NCBI GenBank assembly: GCA_963709185.1
Contig: CAVPVQ010000008.1
Location: 124,001-188,000, forward strand
DNA: 64,000 nt
Source: Roseiarcus sp963709185
GTDB taxonomy: Bacteria > Pseudomonadota > Alphaproteobacteria > Rhizobiales > Beijerinckiaceae
Direction: 5' to 3'
Numbering within the stretch: the first letter of the stretch is position 1; every line of letters begins with the position of its first letter. A program made the position numbers and the translations under genes. Of the stretch, positions 45,785 through 54,471 are shown in pieces. The notes under the pieces were generated by a model. The model searched no databases, had not been told where the DNA came from, and saw only the letters and a program-made list of their open reading frames with translations.

Positions 45785-46707
45785 CAGGGGGCTCCGGGTT
45801 GTGGCAGGCGGACGCCGAGCGCCCTGGCGGCCTTCTCGACGAATTTGAAGGTCTGGGCGAAAGCATTGTCGAGCGGGCGGGCCGTCGCGGGATCGGCGAT
45901 CTCGGCGAACCGCGCGGCGATCGTCTCCGGCGTGCGCTCGGCCTTGCCAAGGAACACGCCCGCCGTCTCCTCGATGCGGGTGACCGCGAACACCCCGGCC
46001 CCGGCGCCGAGAATGACCCTTGAGGGCGCGTCCTCGCTGACCAGGAACAGCACCGCCGGGGTCACCGTCTCCGGGCTCATCAGCGCGGCCATTTCTGGCG
46101 GGATCAGGCCCTCGGTCATGCCGGTCGCGGCGGTCGGCAGCAGCGTGTTGACGCGGATGTTGTTCCTGGCGCCTTCGAGATGCAGCACGTTCATCAACCC
46201 GATCATGCCGGCCTTGGCGGCGCCGTAGTTGGCCTGGCCGAAATTGCCGTAAACGCCGGACGCAGAGGCGGTGAACATCACGCGGCCGTAGTTGCGCTCG
46301 CGCATGCCCGCCCACACCGCCCTGGCGCAGATCGCCGAGCCCATGAGATGGACTTTCAGCACCAGTTCGAAATCGGAAAGCTCCATTTTGGCGAAGCTCT
46401 TGTCGCGCAGGATGCCGGCGTTGTTGACGAGGATGTCGACCGCGCCCCATTGCGATTGCGCCGCCTCGACCATCGCTGCAACCTGCGCGGCGTCGGCGAC
46501 GTCGGCGCCATTGGCCATGGCGAGCCCGCCGGCCGCCTCGATTTCGCGCGCCACCCGCAACGCCGCCTCCGACGGCTCGCCGTCGCGGCCGAGGTCGTTG
46601 ACCACCACCTTGGCGCCGCGCGCCGCCAGCCCCAGCGCGTGACAGCGCCCGAGGCCGCCGCCGGCCCCGGTGACGACGGCGACGCGCCCATCGAACCGGA
46701 TCGTCAT
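45784..46707 (-). CDS. Short-chain dehydrogenase (multifunctional-enzyme/HSD17B4-like)
   Basis: A 307-residue SDR: cofactor motif VVTGAGGGLGRCHALGLAAR, VVVNDLGRDGEPSEAALRVA, DILVNNAGILRDKSFAKM and the catalytic Ser-Tyr-Lys in FTASASGVYGNFGQANYGAA with K following. The NDLGRD and RDKSFAKM segments are typical of the 3-hydroxyacyl-CoA dehydrogenase part of peroxisomal-type multifunctional enzyme. An extra C-terminal 50 residues (ETAGVFLGKAERTPETIAAR) match that subgroup. The ATG at 46707 overlaps the MaoC stop by 4 bases. Confidence 0.9.
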   Translation of the reverse strand: MTIRFDGRVAVVTGAGGGLGRCHALGLAARGAKVVVNDLGRDGEPSEAALRVAREIEAAGGLAMANGADVADAAQVAAMVEAAQSQWGAVDILVNNAGILRDKSFAKMELSDFELVLKVHLMGSAICARAVWAGMRERNYGRVMFTASASGVYGNFGQANYGAAKAGMIGLMNVLHLEGARNNIRVNTLLPTAATGMTEGLIPPEMAALMSPETVTPAVLFLVSEDAPSRVILGAGAGVFAVTRIEETAGVFLGKAERTPETIAARFAEIADPATARPLDNAFAQTFKFVEKAARALGVRLPQPGAP

Positions 46708-47207
46708 GTGGCCCCAACCTTCGCGTGATCTTCGCCCATCACCACAATGGTCAGCCAGTCCGCGACAAGCGCCGGCTTGACCGCGCCTTCGATCTCGACG
46801 GTCACGGAATAGCGCACCATGAATTCGGTCGGCGAGCGCGGCGTGACGCTGTCGATCCTGAAGCGCCCGCGAATGCGCCCGCCCGCCCGCACCGGCGACA
46901 CGAAGCGCAGCTTGTCGAAGCCGTAGTTGACGCCCATCGCCCGGCCCTCGACCTGCGGCAGCGCGTCCATCGCCAGCGCCGACAGCATCGAGAGGGTGAG
47001 GAAACCATGAGCGATCGTCCCGCCGAACGGACTGGCGCGGGCCGCCTCGGGGTCGATATGGATGAACTGCCGGTCCTCGGTGATCTCGGCGAAGGCGTCG
47101 ATGCGCGACTGGTCGATGGCGAACCAGCGCGAGACGCCCGCCTCCGACCCGGCAAGAGCGATCAGCTCGTCGAGCGTCACGGAGCGGGCGGGCGAAGGGA
47201 CGGTCAT
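46704..47207 (-). CDS. MaoC family (R)-specific enoyl-CoA hydratase
   Basis: A 167-residue single hot-dog protein: ITEDRQFIHIDPEAARASPF with the Asp-His hydratase pair, then GGTIAHGFLTLSMLSALAMD and YGFDKLRFVSPVRAGGRIRG. This is the MaoC dehydratase signature. It hydrates enoyl-CoA to (R)-3-hydroxyacyl-CoA, the substrate for the neighbouring SDR. The ATG overlaps the upstream SDR stop by 4 bases. Confidence 0.92.
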   Translation of the reverse strand: MTVPSPARSVTLDELIALAGSEAGVSRWFAIDQSRIDAFAEITEDRQFIHIDPEAARASPFGGTIAHGFLTLSMLSALAMDALPQVEGRAMGVNYGFDKLRFVSPVRAGGRIRGRFRIDSVTPRSPTEFMVRYSVTVEIEGAVKPALVADWLTIVVMGEDHAKVGAT

Positions 47208-48008
47208 TCGCCCTCCGAAAGCATGGCGGGCGGCGCGTAGACGCTGACGCCGCCGTCGACCGGGATGACCGCGCCCGTGGTATAGGCGCCGCCTCGCCCG
47301 GCAAGATAGAGCACAGTGGCGGCCAGATCCTCCGGGCGGCCGAGACGCGCCATCGGGACGCCCGACAGGGCGGCCGCCAACCCGGCCGGCCTGTCCAGCG
47401 TGAAGGACGTCATCCTGGTCTTGAACGGGCCTGGCGCGATGGCGTTGACCGTGACGTGGCGGCCGGCGAATTCGATGGCGAGGATGCGGGTGAGGTGATG
47501 CACCGCGCCCTTTGAGGCGGCATAGGCGTAGGCGTTCTCCGACTGGGTGATCGTCCCCATCACCGAGCCGATGTTGATGACGTTCGCCGGCCGCTCCTCG
47601 CTGCCCGATTCGAAGCAGCAGCGGCATCAGGTCGCGCGTCAGCGTGAACAGGCCGGTCACGTTGACGCCGAGCACGCGCTCCCACCCCTTCCACTCGAAT
47701 TTCTCGAATGGCGCGCCCCAGTTGGCGCCGGCGTTGTTGATGAGAATGTCGAGTTGGCCGGCGCGCCGGTTCACCTCTTCGGCGAGCGCGGCGACGCCGG
47801 CCTCGCTCGCCACCGTCCCGCCGAACCCCTCGCAAGGGCCGATCGCCGAAAGCTCCCTGGCGACCGCCTCGCAGGCCTCGGCCTTGCGCGAGGCGATCAG
47901 CACGCGGGCGCCGGCGCTGAGCAGCGCCTCGGCGCAGATGCGCCCGATCCCGGTCGCCCCGCCGGTCACCAGCGCGGTGCGGCCGGCCACGGAGAACAGA
48001 TCGGTCAA
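47204..48008 (-). CDS. Short-chain dehydrogenase/reductase, one frameshift
   Basis: SDR with TDLFSVAGRTALVTGGATGI, RICAEALLSAGARVLIASRK, LDILINNAGANWGAPFEKFE and, after the shift, NVINIGSVMGTITQSENAYA with YAASKG, RHVTVNAIAPGPFKTRMTSF and VIPVDGGVSVYAPP. One extra T near 47615 (CTGCTTCGAATCG) breaks the frame; removal gives LLLESGSEERPANVIN. A TTG at 48008 is the best start, with GGGAGGA further upstream; the start is uncertain. The span corrects to 268 codons. First gene of the SDR-MaoC-SDR-thiolase unit. Confidence 0.87.
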
Positions 48009-48109
48009 TGAGAACAGGGCGTTCCTCCCGCGTTGCGGCACCGCGTCAATGTCCACCGCGGGCGCGTTTGTCGACAGGAATTTGCGGTGTTCGCGGCGCG
48101 GTTCACGTG

Positions 48110-48677
48110 CCGGCGCCGCCCAGGCGCGGAGCACGGCGCCAGCGCGTGCGCGAAATTCTCCGATCAGACCGGCGACGCCGAGGTTCTGCTTGAGCTGGCT
48201 GAGGCCGAGCCACGCGTCGTCAGGATTTCGGCGGCGAGCGGGATCGTCGACCTGAACCGCGCGCGGCGAGCGAGGCCACGGCGATTGGCGACCATCGCCT
48301 GCGGCGGCGTAAAGGCGGCGGCGATGAGGCCGCTCGCCCCCGCCCTAAGAAGGTGGCCGGTCCGCGCAATATCCGGCTGCGAGATAGGCGACGAGGCGCT
48401 CGCCGAACGCCGTCAACTCTTCGAGTGAAGCGGCGAGGTCGGTTTCTCGCTAGGTCGGCCAGCCCATGGCGGCGATGTTGCGCTCGAACACTGCGACAGC
48501 AGCGCCGGCTTGTCGGGAAAATGCGCATAGACGGTCATCTTGGAGACGCCGGCGCGTTCGGCGACGCCTGATGGTCGCCGCGATGCCCTGCTCATGGAAC
48601 ACGCGCCCGCCGCGTCGAGGATCGCCCGCCGCTTGTCGAGATAGCGCGGCGCCCGCGCCCATGGTCGGCTCAAACAC
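48110..48677 (-). pseudogene. TetR family regulator, multiply frameshifted
   Basis: The HTH domain is recognisable across frames: YLDKRRAILDAAG, RVFHEQGIAATI, GVAERAGVSKMTVYAHFPDK, then VFERNIAAMGWPT. C-terminal traces are DLAASLEELTAFGERLVAYL and, further on, a poorly conserved tail. At least four single-base shifts occur within 350 bases. It probably regulated the downstream acyl-CoA genes. Boundaries are approximate; the GTG at 48677 is a guess. It may be a true pseudogene or poor sequence. Confidence 0.6.
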
Positions 48678-48694
48678 GATCGTGGCGCGAATTA

Positions 48695-48931
48695 ATGGAC
48701 GATTTCGTCAAGCTTGATGCGCTGGTGGCGCAGGTTTCCCGGCATCTGGCAAGACAAAACCATGGTTATCGAGACCGCGTCTTCATGGATGTCATCTTTC
48801 GCCTGAACGGATATCTTTTCGAATACGACGCCGAACGACGTGCGCTCTCCTCGCATATCCGGGCACGGGCCGCATGGACGAAGGACAGCATCGAGACATT
48901 TCGCCGGAATTCGGCGCCGGCGGATGCTTGA
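48695..48931 (+). CDS. Hypothetical protein (78 aa)
   Basis: MDDFVKLDALVAQVSRHLAR, then QNHGYRDRVFMDVIFRLNGY and LFEYDAERRALSSHIRARAA. A soluble, mixed alpha/beta small protein I cannot place. It starts just outside the TetR gene in the divergent region and precedes the amidase gene by 58 bases. Moderate coding character; no ribosome site of note. Confidence 0.45.
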   Translation: MDDFVKLDALVAQVSRHLARQNHGYRDRVFMDVIFRLNGYLFEYDAERRALSSHIRARAAWTKDSIETFRRNSAPADA

Positions 48932-48989
48932 CGCCGCGCCGCCGCGCCCCGACATTGGCGCGACGCACTCGCTCACCTCAAGGCGCCCC

Positions 48990-49817
48990 ATGAAAGTCTC
49001 GCTCGTCCAGATGAATTCGATCAGCGACAAGGCGGCCAACATCGCCGCCGCGCGGGCGCTGATCGAACGGGCGGTGGCGGAAGAAGCGCCCGACTGGGTG
49101 CTGCTGCCCGAGCAGTTCGACTGGGCTGGCGGCGCGCGCGGCGACAAACACGCCAACGCGGAGAATCTGCCGGGCGGCCCGGCCTATGCGATGGCGCAGG
49201 AGCTGGCGCTGAAACATCGCATCTTCATCCATGCCGGTTCGATCATGGAGCGCATCGAGGGCGACGAGCGCATCCACAACACCAGCGTCGTGTTCAACCG
49301 CCAGGGCGAGGAGATCGCCCGCTATCGCAAGATCCACCTGTTCGACGTGACCACCCCGGACGGAGCGTCCTACCGGGAAAGCGCGACGGTCAAGGCGGGC
49401 GACCGGGTCGTGACCTATGATTGCGAAGGCGTCACAATCGGCTGTTCGATCTGCTACGACCTGCGCTTCCCCGACCTGTTCCAGGCGCTCGCCGAAAAGG
49501 GCGCGCAGATCATCGCCCTGCCCGCCGCCTTCACGCTGCAGACCGGCAAGGACCATTGGGAAGTGCTGCTGCGCGCGCGCGCCATCGAGACGCAGACCTA
49601 TGTCTGCGCAAGCGCCCAGACCGGCTCGTTCATGGTCGGCAACGAACAGCGCGCCACTTACGGCCATTCGCTGGTCGCCGATCCCTGGGGCCATGTCGTC
49701 GCCAAGGCGTCGGACGGCGTCGGCGTGGTTTCGACAAGGATCGACCCGGCAATCGTCGCCAAGGTGCGCGCGATGATCCCGGTCGCCAGCCATCGGGTGG
49801 GGATCGCGCGGGGCTGA
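48990..49817 (+). CDS. Carbon-nitrogen hydrolase (Nit1/omega-amidase-like)
   Basis: A 275-residue nitrilase-superfamily amidase. The Glu-Lys-Cys triad is visible in WVLLPEQFDWAGG, IARYRKIHLFDV and GCSICYDLRFPDLFQAL. Family members hydrolyse deaminated glutathione or omega-amides. The ATG at 48990 opens with MKVSLVQMNSISDKAANIAA, the usual beginning. No signal peptide. It lies upstream of the corrinoid cluster but need not be part of it. Confidence 0.92.
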   Translation: MKVSLVQMNSISDKAANIAAARALIERAVAEEAPDWVLLPEQFDWAGGARGDKHANAENLPGGPAYAMAQELALKHRIFIHAGSIMERIEGDERIHNTSVVFNRQGEEIARYRKIHLFDVTTPDGASYRESATVKAGDRVVTYDCEGVTIGCSICYDLRFPDLFQALAEKGAQIIALPAAFTLQTGKDHWEVLLRARAIETQTYVCASAQTGSFMVGNEQRATYGHSLVADPWGHVVAKASDGVGVVSTRIDPAIVAKVRAMIPVASHRVGIARG

Positions 49818-49931
49818 TGCGCCGCAAAATGTGGCGGGGCTGCTCGATAATTATGCTTTGCCTGCCTGGCGCGCGCGACCGATACTGCCCCGCCGCGGCG
49901 ACCGCCGGTTCGGCCTCCTTGGGCGTGTGCG

Positions 49932-50633
49932 ATGGCCGATGACGACCTCGACCTGTCGACGCTGCCGGACGACGAACTCGTCCCGCAGATTCACGACGAC
50001 CTCTACGACGGCCTGAAGGAGGAGGTCGAAGAGGGCGTGCGCATCCTGCTCGGCCGCGGCTGGGCGCCCTATGAGGTGCTGACCAAGGCGCTGGTCGAGG
50101 GCATGCGGATCGTCGGCGTCGACTTTCGCGACGGCATCCTGTTCGTGCCGGAAGTGCTGATGTCGGCCAATGCGATGAAGGGCGGCATGGCGATCCTGCG
50201 CCCGCTGCTGGCCGCCACCGGCGCGCCCAAGGTCGGCCGGATGGTGATCGGCACCGTCAAGGGCGACATCCACGACATCGGCAAGAACCTCGTCTGCATG
50301 ATGATGGAGGGGGCCGGATTCGAGGTGTTCGACATCGGCATCAACAACGGCGTCGAGAAATATCTCGAGGCGATCGACAAGCACCAGCCGGAGATTCTCG
50401 GCATGTCGGCGCTGCTGACCACCACCATGCCCTATATGAAAGTGGTGATCGACAAACTTAAGGAAAAAGGCGTGCGCAACGATTATATCGTGCTGGTCGG
50501 CGGCGCGCCGCTGAACGAATCCTTCGCCCAGGCGGTCGGCGCCGACGCCTATTGCCGCGACGCCGCCGTCGCGGTGGAGACGGCCAAGACGCTGATGGCG
50601 CGCCGGCAGGGATCGGCGCAGGCGCAGGCGTAA
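49932..50633 (+). CDS. Corrinoid protein of a methyltransferase system (MtbC/MttC-like)
   Basis: A 233-residue B12-binding methyl carrier. An N-terminal helical cap (DDLYDGLKEEVEEGVRILLG to FRDGILFVPEVLMSANAMKG) is followed by the cobalamin domain with the DxHxxG lower-ligand motif GTVKGDIHDIGKNLVCMMME, then LGMSALLTTTMPYMKVVIDK and VLVGGAPLNESFAQAVGADA. It would accept a methyl group from a substrate-specific methyltransferase (trimethylamine or betaine type) and pass it to tetrahydrofolate. Neither methyltransferase is adjacent. Confidence 0.93.
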   Translation: MADDDLDLSTLPDDELVPQIHDDLYDGLKEEVEEGVRILLGRGWAPYEVLTKALVEGMRIVGVDFRDGILFVPEVLMSANAMKGGMAILRPLLAATGAPKVGRMVIGTVKGDIHDIGKNLVCMMMEGAGFEVFDIGINNGVEKYLEAIDKHQPEILGMSALLTTTMPYMKVVIDKLKEKGVRNDYIVLVGGAPLNESFAQAVGADAYCRDAAVAVETAKTLMARRQGSAQAQA

Positions 50634-50639
50634 GACGGC

Positions 50640-50731
50640 GCCGGGAGCGCGGGCGTCCCGCCCGCTCTTGCGGACCGCGACATTGGGCTCGAGGCGGCGG
50701 CGAGAGGCGACCGGGACGGTCGCGGTCCCGG
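50640..50731. repeat. Intergenic hairpin repeat, copy 2
   Basis: Shares GGAGCGCGGGCGTC and GCGACCGGGACGGTCGCG with 21618-21710. It folds into GAGCG...GGGCG-TCC-CGCCC...CTC and CCGGGA...TCCCGG hairpins. It separates the corrinoid gene from the DUF1638 gene. Confidence 0.55.
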
Positions 50732-50747
50732 AGAGGGAGCGCAAATT

Positions 50748-51431
50748 GTGAGCGACGGCGCGGCGACCATCGAGGAGATCGACGGCGAGGCTCGCCTTCC
50801 CGGCCGCGTGGGCGCGCGGGTGCTGGTGATCGCCTGCGGCGCGCTGGCGCGCGAGATCGTCGCTCTCCAGCGCGGGCCGCTCGCCCATATCGACGTGACC
50901 TGCCTGCCCGCCAGCCTGCACAACCGCCCCGAACGCATCGCCGACGCGGTGCGCCGCAAGATCGCCGAGAATCGCGCCGCCTACGAGGAGATCGTCTGCC
51001 TCTACGGCGATTGCGGAACCGGCGGCGCGCTCGACCGGGTGCTGCGCGAGGAGCGCGTGGCGCGGATCGAGGGCGCGCATTGCTACGAATTTTTCGCCGG
51101 CGCGACCGATTTTGCGCAGATGATGGATGAGGAGCCGGGAACGTTCTTCCTGACCGACTTCCTCGCCCGCCATTTCGATCGCCTGGTGATCGCCGGCCTC
51201 GGCCTCGACCGCTTCCCGCAATTGCGCGACGATTATTTCGGCCATTATCGCCGCCTCGTTCATCTCGCGCAGGTCGAGGACGCGGACTTGTCGGCCCGGG
51301 CCGAGGCGGCGGCCGCGCGTCTCGGTCTGGCGTTCGAGCGCCGCTTCACCGGGCTTGGCGGCGTCGAGGCGTTCCTTGCGCGCTCGAGGCACGCGACTTC
51401 GCCGCCGCCGAGCGCGCCATGGCCAGCCTGA
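50748..51431 (+). CDS. DUF1638 family protein
   Basis: A 227-residue protein with VLVIACGALAREIVALQR, VTCLPASLHNRPERIADAVR, VCLYGDCGTGGALDRVLREE, HCYEFFAGATDFAQMMDEEP and GTFFLTDFLARHFDRLVIAG, the DUF1638 pattern with conserved cysteines (CGAL, YGDCGTGG, HCYEFF) that could bind a metal. Family members accompany corrinoid methyltransferases. The GTG start follows GGAGAGGGAG. The last residues (ARSRHATSPPPSAPWPA) look out of frame; one base less would give LEARDFAAAERAM running into the next gene. Confidence 0.82.
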   Translation: MSDGAATIEEIDGEARLPGRVGARVLVIACGALAREIVALQRGPLAHIDVTCLPASLHNRPERIADAVRRKIAENRAAYEEIVCLYGDCGTGGALDRVLREERVARIEGAHCYEFFAGATDFAQMMDEEPGTFFLTDFLARHFDRLVIAGLGLDRFPQLRDDYFGHYRRLVHLAQVEDADLSARAEAAAARLGLAFERRFTGLGGVEAFLARSRHATSPPPSAPWPA

Positions 51432-51718
51432 TCGTGCTCTACTGGCGCGATATTCCCAGCCAGGTCATCGCCAAGCGCGATCGGGCGTCGGCCAAGCGCG
51501 TGCTGCCGCATCGCTTCACCGTGGCCATCGACGCCGCCGCGATGCACGCCGGCGCGACCTCGACCGACGCCTATCTCGAGGACTGGCGGCGCGGCGAGCC
51601 CAGCCCGTGCGGCGACGATCTCGAGGCCGAGGCGAGCGCCGCCGCGGCGCGGCTCGAGGCCGAATACGACGATCGCCGCCTGGCGCGCCTCGCCGAACAA
51701 GTCGGCCGCGAGGTCTAG
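51419..51718 (+). CDS. Virulence factor domain protein (conserved)
   Basis: A 99-residue protein: MASLIVLYWRDIPSQVIAKR, KRVLPHRFTVAIDAAAMHAG and DAYLEDWRRGEPSPCGDDLE. This is the Pfam virulence-factor family, which in Rhizobiales is encoded beside DUF1638 and corrinoid methyl-transfer genes. No biochemical function is known. Its start overlaps the DUF1638 gene by 13 bases. Confidence 0.78.
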   Translation: MASLIVLYWRDIPSQVIAKRDRASAKRVLPHRFTVAIDAAAMHAGATSTDAYLEDWRRGEPSPCGDDLEAEASAAAARLEAEYDDRRLARLAEQVGREV

Positions 51719-51721
51719 CGC

Positions 51722-51784
51722 GTGAAGCTCGCGCGAATCCTCAGGGAGATCGAGTCGCCGGCGCGCGTGGACCCGCGACGTTGA
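51722..51784 (+). CDS. 20-codon ORF, possible remnant
   Basis: MKLARILREIESPARVDPRR, starting with GTG 3 bases after the preceding stop. Its TGA overlaps the TTG start of the next gene (TTGA). It may be the leftover N-terminus of a gene lost between the virulence-factor gene and the ASKHA gene, or just a coupling ORF. Confidence 0.3.
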   Translation: MKLARILREIESPARVDPRR

Positions 51785-53784
51785 GCGACCATCTCGTCGT
51801 CTTCACGCCATCGGGAAAACGCGAGCGGCTCGCCGACGGAACCAGCGTGCTGGAGGCCGCGCGCAAGCTCGGCGTCGATCTCGATTCGGTGTGCGGCGGA
51901 CGCGGCATATGCGGTCGCTGCCAGATCGACGTGGCCGAAGGGCGCTTCGCCAAGCATGGCGTGACGTCGGCGGCCGGCCACGTCACGCCGTGGAGCGACG
52001 TCGAGCAGCGCTACGCGGCAATGCGCGGCCCGCTTGGCGCGGGGCGCCGGCTCGGCTGCCAGGCGCGGATATCAGGCGATCTGGTCATCGACGTGCCCGC
52101 CGAATCGCAAGTCCACCGCCAGGTCGTGCGCAAGCGCGCCGAAGCCCATCCGATCGTCGTCGATCCGGTGGTCCGCCTCTGCTACGTCGAAGTCCGCGAG
52201 CCCGACATGGGCGACCCATCGAGCGACCTGCGGCGCCTGCAAACCGCGCTCACCGAGCAATGGGGCGTCGGCGAGACGGCGGCCGATCTCGGCGTGCTGC
52301 GCGATCTGCAAAAAACGCTGCGCGCCGGCGACTGGAAGGCGACGGTGGCGCTACGCAAGGGCCGCGACATCGTCGGCGTCGCGCCGGGCTTCCGTCAGCG
52401 CGCGTTGGGCGTCGCCCTCGACATCGGCTCGACCACCATCGCCGCGCATCTTTGCGACCTCGCGAGCGGCGAAGTCGTCGCCTCGGCGGGCCGGATGAAT
52501 CCGCAGATCCGCTTCGGCGAAGACCTGATGAGTCGCGTCTCCTACGCGATGATGAACCCCGACGGCGCCGCGCAACTGACGCAAAGCGTGCGCGCCGCCG
52601 TCAACTCGCTGATCGGCGAGGTCGCCGACGAAGCGAGCGCGGCGCGCGCCGACATTCTCGAGATCACGATGGTCGGCAATCCGATCATGCACCATCTCTT
52701 CCTCGGCCTCGATCCGAGCGAACTCGGCGGGGCGCCGTTCGCGCTCGCGCTCGATGGCGCCTTCGAGGCGCGGGCGTGCGAACTCGGCCTTGCGGCGGCG
52801 CCCGGCGCCTTCGTCTACTGCCTGCCGTGCATCGCCGGGCATGTCGGCGCCGACGCCGCCGGCGTGGTGCTCGCCGAGGGGCCGCATCTGCGCGATGAGT
52901 TGACGCTGCTCGTCGATGTCGGAACCAACGCCGAACTGGTGTTCGGCAACCGGCGCCGCCTGCTCGCCTGCTCGTCGCCGACCGGCCCGGCCTTCGAGGG
53001 CGCGCAAATCTCCTGCGGCCAGCGCGCCGCGCCGGGGGCCGTCGAGCGCGTGCGCATCGACCGCCGGACGCTGGAGCCGCGCTTCAAGGTGATCGGCAGC
53101 GAGTTGTGGTCGGACGAGGCGGGCTTTGCCGAATCGATCGCCGGGATCGGCGTCACCGGAATCTGCGGCTCGGGCGTCATCGAGATCATCGCCGAGATGT
53201 TCCTTTGCGGCATCCTGACCGAGGACGGCGTCATCGACGGCGCGCTCGCGCAAAAAACCCCGCGCGTCGAGGCGGTCGGGCGCACCTTCGCCTATCTGCT
53301 GCATGAAGGAGCGCCGCGCCTGCAAATCTACCAGACTGACGTGCGGGCGATTCAGCTCGCCAAGGCCGCGCTCTACGCCGGCGCGAAGCTGCTGCTGGAG
53401 CGCTACGGCGCGGCGGCGCCTGAACGGGTGACGCTGGCCGGGGCGTTCGGCAGCCATATCGATGTGACCTATGCGATGACGCTCGGCCTGATCCCCGATT
53501 GCGACCTGACCAAAGTGGCGGCGGCGGGCAATGCGGCGGGGGTCGGCGCGCGGATCGCTTTGCTCAACCTCGCCGCGCGAAGCGAAATCGAGGAAGTCGT
53601 GCGCCGCGTCGAAAAGATCGAAACCGCGATCGAGCCGCGCTTCCAGGACCATTTCGTCGCCGCGATGGCGCTGCCCAACAAGATCGACGCCTTCCCCAAT
53701 CTTGCGCGGGCGATCGAACTGCCGGCGCGCGCGAGCGCGGCGGGCGAGCGAGGACGCCGACGGCGCCAGCCGGACCGGGGCTAG
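51781..53784 (+). CDS. Corrinoid-activating [2Fe-2S]/ASKHA protein (RACE, DUF4445)
   Basis: A 667-residue protein that reductively reactivates Co(II) corrinoid proteins using ATP. The N-terminal ferredoxin domain has the cluster ligands in CGGRGICGRCQIDV, with a fourth Cys in RRLGCQARI. A linker follows, then the ASKHA domain starts at ALGVALDIGSTTIAAHLCDL with MNPQIRFGEDLMSRVSYAMM, LLVDVGTNAELVFGNRRRLL, CSSPTGPAFEGAQISCG and VTLAGAFGSHIDVTYAMTLG. The TTG start overlaps a mini-ORF stop. It supports the role assigned to the corrinoid protein. Confidence 0.92.
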   Translation: MSDHLVVFTPSGKRERLADGTSVLEAARKLGVDLDSVCGGRGICGRCQIDVAEGRFAKHGVTSAAGHVTPWSDVEQRYAAMRGPLGAGRRLGCQARISGDLVIDVPAESQVHRQVVRKRAEAHPIVVDPVVRLCYVEVREPDMGDPSSDLRRLQTALTEQWGVGETAADLGVLRDLQKTLRAGDWKATVALRKGRDIVGVAPGFRQRALGVALDIGSTTIAAHLCDLASGEVVASAGRMNPQIRFGEDLMSRVSYAMMNPDGAAQLTQSVRAAVNSLIGEVADEASAARADILEITMVGNPIMHHLFLGLDPSELGGAPFALALDGAFEARACELGLAAAPGAFVYCLPCIAGHVGADAAGVVLAEGPHLRDELTLLVDVGTNAELVFGNRRRLLACSSPTGPAFEGAQISCGQRAAPGAVERVRIDRRTLEPRFKVIGSELWSDEAGFAESIAGIGVTGICGSGVIEIIAEMFLCGILTEDGVIDGALAQKTPRVEAVGRTFAYLLHEGAPRLQIYQTDVRAIQLAKAALYAGAKLLLERYGAAAPERVTLAGAFGSHIDVTYAMTLGLIPDCDLTKVAAAGNAAGVGARIALLNLAARSEIEEVVRRVEKIETAIEPRFQDHFVAAMALPNKIDAFPNLARAIELPARASAAGERGRRRRQPDRG

Positions 53785-53817
53785 GCGGGAAGCCTCGAGC
53801 GAACCGGGCCGATCCGG

Positions 53818-54204
53818 TTACAGGCCGCCCGATTCATGATTGATCGTCGCGGTCGCGACATCGTGCATCATCGCCAGCAATTCGCGCGGCACCGGCATCG
53901 GCGTGCACGCCTTGTCGCCGTCGATGAAGAACACCAGGCCGCCGCTGTTGCCCTCGACCTGCGCGAGCACCGCCTTGTCGCCATAGGGCAAGCCGGCGGG
54001 CGTCTCCGGGTTCATCGCGTAGATGCCGCGCAGGAACTGCCACTGCTCGGGGGTGAGTTCGATCCATTTGCCGTTATGCGCTGCGATCGCCTGCTTCGGC
54101 ACCGAGACGTCGATGCATCGGCTGGTGAATTGATCGCCGGCCAGGGCGATCTGCGGCAGAACCGTCAGAGCGCCCGCAAATGCGAGACATAGCCTGTTCA
54201 ACAC
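53818..54204 (-). CDS. Secreted hypothetical protein (128 aa)
   Basis: Signal peptide MLNRLCLAFAGALTVLPQIA ends near ALA. The mature part GDQFTSRCIDVSVPKQAIAA, then KWIELTPEQWQFLRGIYAMN and SGGLVFFIDGDKACTPMPVP, has two cysteines, likely disulfide-bonded in the periplasm. AGGAGG lies 7 bases before the ATG. The WxELTPEQWxFLRGIYAMNP block looks conserved, but I cannot name the family. Confidence 0.68.
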   Translation of the reverse strand: MLNRLCLAFAGALTVLPQIALAGDQFTSRCIDVSVPKQAIAAHNGKWIELTPEQWQFLRGIYAMNPETPAGLPYGDKAVLAQVEGNSGGLVFFIDGDKACTPMPVPRELLAMMHDVATATINHESGGL

Positions 54205-54471
54205 GAGGACCTCCTATGGTTAGGCGCCCTCCACCGCTGGCTATGTTCGCCTCCCGGCCAATGACCTCAACCGATCCGCCGATCGGCGCGCCTGGCTGTC
54301 GCGGGCCCATCGCCCGCGCGATTAGCAACAAGCAACAACCGTGCCATCCTCACGCAACACCCGGTCGATTCCGCTTGAGAGTCCGACCGTAAGAGCCGAC
54401 GCGACAAGCACATCCGGCGATGATCGCGCCGAGGCGTTACGGTTTGGTTAACGTCGGCGGCGCCCGCAGCC

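Noticed and set aside
49818..49931. Cobalamin riboswitch before the corrinoid protein gene
   Set aside because: No B12-box-like sequence and too little space (114 bases).
50748..51718. DUF1638 and virulence-factor genes as one fused gene split by an extra base
   Set aside because: Removing a base near 51383 would join them in frame, but the two are separate genes in the families I know, and the ATG of the second is well placed. The fusion reading is kept only as a remark.
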